From Pelobates cultripes (lineage: Eukaryota > Chordata > Amphibia > Anura > Pelobatidae), in the NCBI GenBank assembly GCA_933207985.1, contig OW240924.1:71368517-71432516 (forward strand): a stretch of 64,000 nucleotides of DNA, read 5' to 3'. The notes below the pieces were generated by a model that saw only the letters and a program-made list of their open reading frames with translations, made no database searches and was not told where the DNA came from. Made by a program: the position numbers and the translations under genes. Positions 57,181 through 64,000 of this stretch are shown piece after piece (the first letter of the stretch is position 1; each line of letters opens with the position of its first letter).

Positions 57181-58590
57181 TATCCTAAAGAAAGTTCTCA
57201 AGAAAGAACTGAAATGTTGGCCATTTAGCTACCACAATGTATGGATGGTATTTTTATTGCCTATATACAGTGACATTGCTTTATATGTGGCACAGTAGGT
57301 GCAATTTAATATTATTTTTTGAAGTGTGAATTAGTACAATTCAAACTGCATTCAAAATGTTTGGTCAAAATAATAAACTCACAAACACAGCTAACATGGC
57401 GTTATTAGGCCCTAAAATGTAAAATGTAGTAAATAATCCTGTATGTCTGTTTCAGTTTAAATTACTACGCTATTGCCAGGAAAACGAAAGGTATAAAAGA
57501 TTGTGCCGTGTCCATATTTTCAGTTTGTTTCCTAATTTCAACACTTCTTGCCTTTTATTTATTTATTTATTTACCATCTTGTCCAAAGTTGAGTGCAAAA
57601 CTTTTTATGTCCTTTGGTAGAAAAATTTAGTGATGGCGAATCCTAGAAACTAATTTGGAGGATGAAAGGTGTATGAGTAATATTGCATGAATAACAGATG
57701 GTGTGAAATTGGTCTCAAGCACAGTCATTTATCACTGTGATATAGTGTTAGAGTCTCATGAAGAGAACAGCAACACTATGGCAAGAGCCTTTTCATGTTA
57801 TATGAACTCCGGTTTCTACACTATGTTTAGAGAATGCAGAACTTCAGAATGTGCATAAGTGTCATTCCATTCGGAAGTCAATATTAGCTCCTATATGTCT
57901 CTATGCTATTACTAAATATGGAAAATCCAGCTGTGGCTGATTTCAAGGTAAAGAAAGGGCAACCCATTTTAGTAAATTTCGGGTAAGATACATAATAAGC
58001 AATTAACAAGAAGGCCTCCAATACTGTAATGTGTTATAAAAGTCTCCTTCTGGAACTTAGTGGACTTAATGCTTACCAGGATGTTTATTACTCACATATC
58101 CCCATATTTAGCAAATCAATTAAGTTAATTTTGGCAAAATTTCTATTTAGTTTTAGTTGGAGTCTTTTGACAAAAAAAAATAAAAAATTTTTGTTTTAGT
58201 CGTATTTTAGTGATCTGGATTATTTTAGCTTTAGTGTTAATTAACACTCTAGCAAATATCTATATGTTGGGTCTGAAAATAAAATTAAAGGGACACCCCA
58301 CCAATACAATGGGTACAATGCATATAATAGGTTTTGGCCTTATTAATACACTGTAATTTTTGCACGCTCAAATCTGTCTAGTTTTTGCACTAAAAATAAA
58401 TATTTTGCATGTGAGTACTGCACTATAAGTCTCAGCCACAGACAGAACTGAGTAATCTGCTCTATAATGCCACCTGCAGAAGAAAGTGACATACAGGTAA
58501 ACAAAGGATATCACAAACTGTCTGCTGTTTTGACAAAGGATATCACTACCTATCTGTCTGCTTTTTCTCTTACTGCATCATGAATGTGAA
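57181..58590. other. No recognised gene
   Basis: AT-rich spacer. A TTAAAGGGACACCCCACC stretch at about 58286 looks like an element left end but lacks a clear right end. Confidence 0.4.
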
Positions 58591-58879
58591 TTAAAGGGAC
58601 ATGCATTACTTGACAATTATTTTATTAAACCAGCAATTAAACCCTTTTAAACAAATATACCAGCCAAAATAAAGCAAGGACATTTTGAAAAGTATTGGTT
58701 AGCTTATGTCCCCCTGGAGTTGGAGTGGAAAGCATAAGAAAGAGGAAATGGGTAAATATGGAAGAAAAAAAAATCTAATTTACCTGCTTTTTTTCAGGCT
58801 GCATAGTGAGGCAACTATCTCAGTCAATGCTAAAATTTTGAATGAGACATTTTTCTCAAAATGATGCATGCCCATTTAA
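58591..58879. mobile_element. Short TTAA MITE (about 290 bp)
   Basis: The left end TTAAAGGGACATGCATTACT pairs with the complement of the right end GATGCATGCCCATTTAAA. TTAA is present at both edges. It is not closely related internally to the other MITEs here. No coding capacity. Confidence 0.6.
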
Positions 58880-60570
58880 AGGAAGCCACTCAATTGTATA
58901 TTACAAGCATAATATAAGCAGAACAGCCTTCATAAGAAGAAGGCACACAGACAGGCACACAATAAAGAGGCATACAGTAATATACATATGGGTATATTCA
59001 CTAAATAAGGTCTAGATTGGCAAAACTTAGTGACAATAACCAAATTTCACCAGGGTTGGCAGTCCTCATATTTACTAAATTTAATTCCATCTATAATTCA
59101 GTCAACCCAACGAAATCTGTGTTATTTATCCAGATGCATTCGGTGTTGTTTTAAAACTTTGCTTTTTGCATCTAATAAAGAATAGAATCTGAAATATTCA
59201 CAAAGCACCAATTTTAAACAAAATAGGAGAGAATGCTACTGGTAGGGTAGGGGCTATTAAAGTAATAATTGGGTAGGGGGGCATTCCACTAACCACTAGC
59301 ACCACTATGGGTGCTGCTGGCGGGTATTAATGTAATTACCAAGGAGGCAATCCCACTGTCCCATCATTCCACATCCCTGGGTAGCAATTGGGGGTTAATA
59401 TTAAAGAGGGGCGGACTCGTTGTTCACACCCCACACTCCCTCACTCATGGCCTTCAGTATTAGTGCAATAAGGGACATACCATTGTCCAACCCACTTGCC
59501 CCTGGTGAGGCTAGGCATCTCTAAGCCCCCAGACTCTCTGTTAAATAATTATAACCTAACCCCATCAACTGCATAGTAGTGTGGGGGACAATAAATCTGT
59601 GACCTCATAAAAAAAAATATATATTTTTATTACCTTCAGAATGTTTCATTCTTCTTAACTTTTCTTCAAGGCAAAAAAAAAATAAAAAATAAATAACTTG
59701 ACACAGCTATTAAAAGTAAAGTTCTAAATCTAAAAAAAAAAAACGCAACTAAAATAGACCCATGTTCACCCTTTGAGGGCTCTGTGCGATTGCTATTTCC
59801 AGGCAGGATTGCCCTTACCCACACTCTGAAATGTGAGTCAGATCTCCGATGCCTCTAATGAGACTTTCATGTTCTTTAAATCCTCCACCATAGTAATTTA
59901 CACACCAATCCTCCTGGGTTGGGTCATTTTTAGCTGCTGGGAGGCAATAGATGCCCAGTCACTAATTCTAATAACGGTGTGTTAAATAACCTTTTAATAT
60001 CCTACTCAATGTTTACTGGACGTGCCCCCACCTGTAGCATCGAAGTGGGGGCATAAAAGAGATTTTTAAACTTCAAGTGCCATGACCAGTTCAGTGGTTT
60101 GAAGTGGTCATGGAGCCTGAAATCTGTATGTGCAGCATTTTGCTTGGTAGCAGCACCATTGGGAGGGGGGTCATCAGCCATCTCAGAATCCAGAGTTTCG
60201 GTTTGGCTAATGTCAATTCTGTGTAATGTTAATTGAATGTAATGTCAGTCACTGGCTGAAAACAATCAGCTCGTGTTCTCAGCCAATGTACGGGATGGCC
60301 GTAACTTTTCATTTCAAATAACCCTTTACTGAAAAAAAATGCTCATTGCAGCAAGTTCATTCTGCCCTGTTCTGCTCATCCAATACAAGACTTAATTTGT
60401 TATTAGTCAAAGACAATAGCTTTGTAGGTAGTGGTCAGGGCTGCCATCAGAATTTTTACACAGCTTACACAGCTCAAGACCAGTGCGGTGTGGGAAGAAA
60501 GGTGAGTAAAAACACCTTTCCTAAGTGATCTAAGTGATCATGTTTGTATGCCTGACACCATAGTGTTTCT
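58880..60570. other. No recognised gene
   Basis: AT-rich spacer. Near 60436 the text CAGGGCTGCCATCAGAATTT matches the left terminus of the hAT element at 36171 (CAAGGCCGCCACCAGAAATT), a short fragment at most. Near 60550 TGACACCATAGTGTTTCTTT is a MITE right end whose TTAA abuts the next element. Confidence 0.4.
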
Positions 60571-60574
60571 TTAA

Positions 60575-60945
60575 CACCTTCAGGACCTAGGACGGTTCAG
60601 GACCGTCATCTGCATTTTTGCGTTGCCGACCGCTGACGGTCCTGAACCGTCCTAACGGTCAGATGTACTTACCCGATTGCAGTCGTTCCCCCAGCGGCGA
60701 TCGGCGGTGCTCCCGGTGTGGGGAGACTGCCTGCAGCCCAGACAGTCTCCCCATGGCGGATTAGGACCCCTGGGGCCATGTGATCGCTTAACAGAGCAGT
60801 CACATGGTCACAATAGGTGTCCATGTGTCTGCCTGCAGGGGGACTGCCTGTGCTGACAGGCAGTCTCCCTGCTAGTGTAAAATCAATAAAAAAATAAATA
60901 AAGGTTAATATTAATAAATAAAAATATTATTATATATGTGTGTGT

Positions 60946-60988
<43 letters not shown>

Positions 60989-62718
60989 ATATAGACATAT
61001 ATTATATCTATATAATATATGTCTATATATGTCATACTAAGTGTATTTTCATATTAATATGTACATCTATTAATATAAAAATACACTTATAATTAAATGA
61101 CACACGTGTGTATATATATGATATATATAATAACTATATATAATGTGTATATATATATTATTATAAAATACAAATAAGTTATTTAAATTAAATAAAAACA
61201 TGCAAAAATAATAAAAAATAAAAATTACATATCTATATGAAATTTTATTCTAACTGTATTTTGATAGTAATATATATATTTATATCAAAATACACTTAGA
61301 ATGAAATTGTATATATATATCTATGTATATATAAATAAATAAAATAATACGAAATATACATATTTCCATATACAAAATAACATAAATAATTATATAACTA
61401 TACACGTAGAATTCAAATATATAAATATGCTTATATATTTAAAGTCTACGTGCGTATTTATGTAATGTTTTTACATAATTAAGTAATTTTATTGATTGCA
61501 ATTTGAGGGACCTGCCTGCCAACCCAGGCCAAAAGTCCAGAGAATTTAATTAGCTAGCACTGTATTTTACCCTGTAACGTTCTACGACACCCTAAAACCT
61601 GTACATGGGGGGTACTGTTTTACTCGGGAGACTTCGCTGAACACAAATATTAGTGATTCAAAACAGTAAAACATATCACAGCGATGATATTGTCAGTGAA
61701 AGTTATTTTTTTTTGCATTTTTCACACACAAACAGCACTTTTACTGATGATATAATTGTTGTGATCCTTTTTCCTGTTTTGAAACACTAATATTTGTGTT
61801 CAGCAAAGTCTCCCGAGTATAACAGTACCCCCCATGTAAAGGGTTTTATAGCGTTTTTGAAAGTTACAGGGTCAAATATATGGGTCAAATATTTTTACAT
61901 TGAAAATGGCCAGGTTGGTTACTTGCCTTTGAGAGCGTATGGTAGCCCAGCAATGAGAATTACCCCCATGATGGCATACCATTTGCAAAAGAAGACAAAC
62001 TAAAGTATTGCAAATGGGGTATGACCGGTCTTTTTTAGTAGCCACTTAGTCACAAACACTGGCCAAAATTAGCATTCAGTTTAGTTTTTTACTTTTTTTA
62101 CACACAAACATATATGAATGCTAATTAAGAATATTTGACCCATATATTTGACCCTGTAACTTTCAAAAATGCTATAAAACCTGTACATGGGGGGTACTGT
62201 TATACTCGGAAGACTTTGCTGAACACAAATATTGATTACCCTGGGTTGTCTACTTAAAAAAATATATATATTTCAGAGATTTATGACAGATAATAGTGTT
62301 ACAATGTCATTATTGATAAATTTTAAAATCCTACTTGTACCTATAGCCCTATAACTTGCAAAAAAAAGCATGTAAACACTGGGCATTTTTAAACTCAGGA
62401 CAAAATTTTTAATCTATTTAGCAGTTTTTTTCATTTGCTTTTGTAGATGAGTAAAAGATTTTTCAAGTGAAAGTAAAAATGTTTTTATTTTTTTCAATCT
62501 TTCATCATATTTTTTTTTAAATTAAATTACATGAGATTATATAATTAATGGTATGTAAAGAAAGCCCTTTTTGTCCTGAAAAAAACAATATTTAATTTGT
62601 ATGGGAACAGTAAATGAGAGAGCGGAAAATTACAGCTAAATACAAACACCACAAAAGTGTAAAAAGAGGCCTGGTCGCAAATGTCCAACATCGCAAAAAA
62701 AGTCCAGTCCTTAAGGGG
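60575..62718. mobile_element. 2.1 kb TTAA foldback element, copy 2
   Basis: It starts CACCTTCAGGACCTAGGACG and ends GTCCAGTCCTTAAGGGG, flanked by TTAA (60571-60574 and 62719-62722). It has the same plan as 10029-12124: GC-rich left part with a local inverted repeat (GACGGTTCAGGACCGTCATC / CTGACGGTCCTGAACCGTCC), AT block, and foldback region with CCTGTACATGGGGGGTACTG. Internal order is partly rearranged, and the second foldback is shortened. No coding capacity. Confidence 0.75.
61564..61882. repeat. Large inverted repeat in foldback element copy 2
   Basis: Left arm TTTTACCCTGTAACG, ACCTGTACATGGGGGGTACT and CTGAACACAAATATTAGTG pair with the right arm CACTAATATTTGTGTTCAGC, AACAGTACCCCCCATGTA and AAGTTACAGGGTCAAATA. 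A further partial arm recurs at about 62150-62240 (GACCCTGTAACTTTC, CCTGTACATGGGGGGTACTG). One arm is thus present three times, twice in one orientation. Confidence 0.75.
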
Positions 62719-62722
62719 TTAA

Positions 62723-64000
62723 ACTAAACACCCTTTACCATAACCACCCCAACTCATTTTCTTAAACACCGCCTGTATTTAAACAACTGCATATACTCAC
62801 TATACATATTCAACCACAATATATATATATATATAATATGCATAATCAGTTGGCGTATAGAATATATATATATTTTAGATATTTTTTGGCCTGCAATGTT
62901 CAGCTAATACATTTATTAAGTTCATTTATGTACTTTATTGGGAGGTGTGGCTGGGTTTGGGGAACGCCTTAGAATTCTGTGCCTACAGGTACCTGACATG
63001 TAAATTCAGCCCTGTCACCAATGTGAGAGGTAGCACCAGCTCCAGGAGTTACCTGCGGTTTTAAAAAAAAGTTTTATCTGCACAAATAACATAATTTTTA
63101 GGTGTAAGCATCTCTAAGTTAGGAACTGATCATAAGACATATGTTTTAATTATCTTTAACATAAGGAGTGTGCAAGAGGAATTCATAGGTCCCCCTAGTA
63201 CGAGACCTTTCAAAATCACTGTTATCAGGGCAACACTGTATTTTTGCTTTGATTTAATGCCATACGGTTTTTGTTCCTGACTCACTTTGCTGGTATGTTT
63301 TATGACCACGGCAGAACAAATTGAAACTGTAATTACTTGCAACAAGGAATGAGATGACAGGCGGGGAGGAAAAGAGGGAATAATTTTGCTGTGTATTGTG
63401 CTGTAAGATCCTACGTACCGTACTGGGTACTGATTAGATACAGCTAGGCACTTGAAGTACGCCAGTCTATTACACTGATTTTACCTGTTTATACCACCTG
63501 TTTATACTACAGGTGTTCAATTCCTGGGATATATAATATGTGCTAGTCCAATAAGCTAATGGTTTTGAAAATGGAGAAACTGCTTTTTCGAAGTTTTTCG
63601 ATCTCACAAGGAAGTATTGTGTAACCATGCTACAGAGCTGATTTTATACGATGCATGGATTATATAGAGATGTAACTATAACTTTTTATGCAATCTTCTA
63701 ATGGTAATGACTGTTATTCATTTTATAATAAGAATATTAAACTATCATTACAAGAGCAATTCTTCACAACTACTGATCACGCACATGCAAGTTGGATGAG
63801 GTTTTTTTTTAAAAAGCTTGGATGTTTGTTTTATTTATTTTTTTCTTCTTTGAAAAATCGAATATTCATAGGTATAATTAATATGCATGTGAACCGGTTG
63901 TTGATTCCAGAAGAATTGTGATTGCTGTTACAAAGTTGAGAAGGATTTTCTTTCACTATTTCTGGCATAATTGGCCACTGCTTCAAACTGGTCTCTTTTG
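62723..64000. other. No recognised gene
   Basis: AT-rich DNA to the window end. Open frames at 63130-63345 (minus) and 63688-63921 (plus) have no recognisable features. TTAGTTGATTCCAGAAG-type single-copy sequence could hold host regulatory DNA, but nothing shows it directly. Confidence 0.4.

Overview
This window looks like repeat-rich, gene-poor nuclear DNA from a frog (anuran amphibian). The evidence is its transposon content: many TTAA-flanked elements ending in TTAAAGG, like the T2 family described in Xenopus; CR1-type LINEs; a BovB (RTE) LINE; hAT elements with 8-bp target duplications; and LTR fragments. There is no operon structure, and no rRNA, tRNA or CRISPR array was recognised. The species cannot be named from this sequence. 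A BovB copy in a frog would fit published work on snake-to-frog transfer of this element.

The only non-transposon genes I can support belong to one small intronless-looking family of unknown identity. Two complete copies lie on the minus strand (44064-44801, 245 aa; 54209-54850, 213 aa). The last 41 codons of a third copy lie on the plus strand at the left edge (2-127). The protein has a signal-peptide-like N-terminus and two or three tandem 32-residue units, each carrying a basic KKRK/KKTK block. An RMRR furin-like site is followed by a nearly invariant 36-residue C-terminal segment. The two complete genes sit in a tandem segmental duplication (about 43.63-47.17 kb and 53.78-57.18 kb). This is the best candidate for a previously undescribed system: a clustered family of secreted, possibly processed, repeat precursors. 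The alternatives are a nuclear repeat protein or an ORF carried by an unknown repeat.

Layout. 0-4 kb: tail of the third family member, then unrecognised DNA. 4-13 kb: TTAA elements, including one inside another (6.4-7.25 kb) and a 2.1 kb foldback-rich element inside another TTAA element (9.9-12.6 kb). 13-22 kb: a further TTAA element, a 1.9 kb hAT element with a GT-rich minisatellite (15.5-17.3 kb) and a 573-bp hAT element (21.2 kb). 22.7-26 kb: BovB 3' end, an LTR-like fragment and a 1.08 kb solo LTR with perfect 5-bp target duplications. 27-30.6 kb: another LTR-like piece and a TA-flanked element holding a CA minisatellite and a 217-bp palindrome. 31-33 kb: minus-strand CR1. 36-38 kb: plus-strand CR1 split exactly by a 1017-bp hAT element. 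38-43 kb: LTR-like piece, nested TTAA/TA elements and a second copy of the 15.5 kb hAT family. 43-57 kb: the duplicated gene block, with LTR-like and hAT insertions between and within the copies. 57-64 kb: mostly unrecognised DNA plus a second 2.1 kb foldback element.

All calls were made by eye. Element boundaries are firm where target duplications are quoted and approximate elsewhere.
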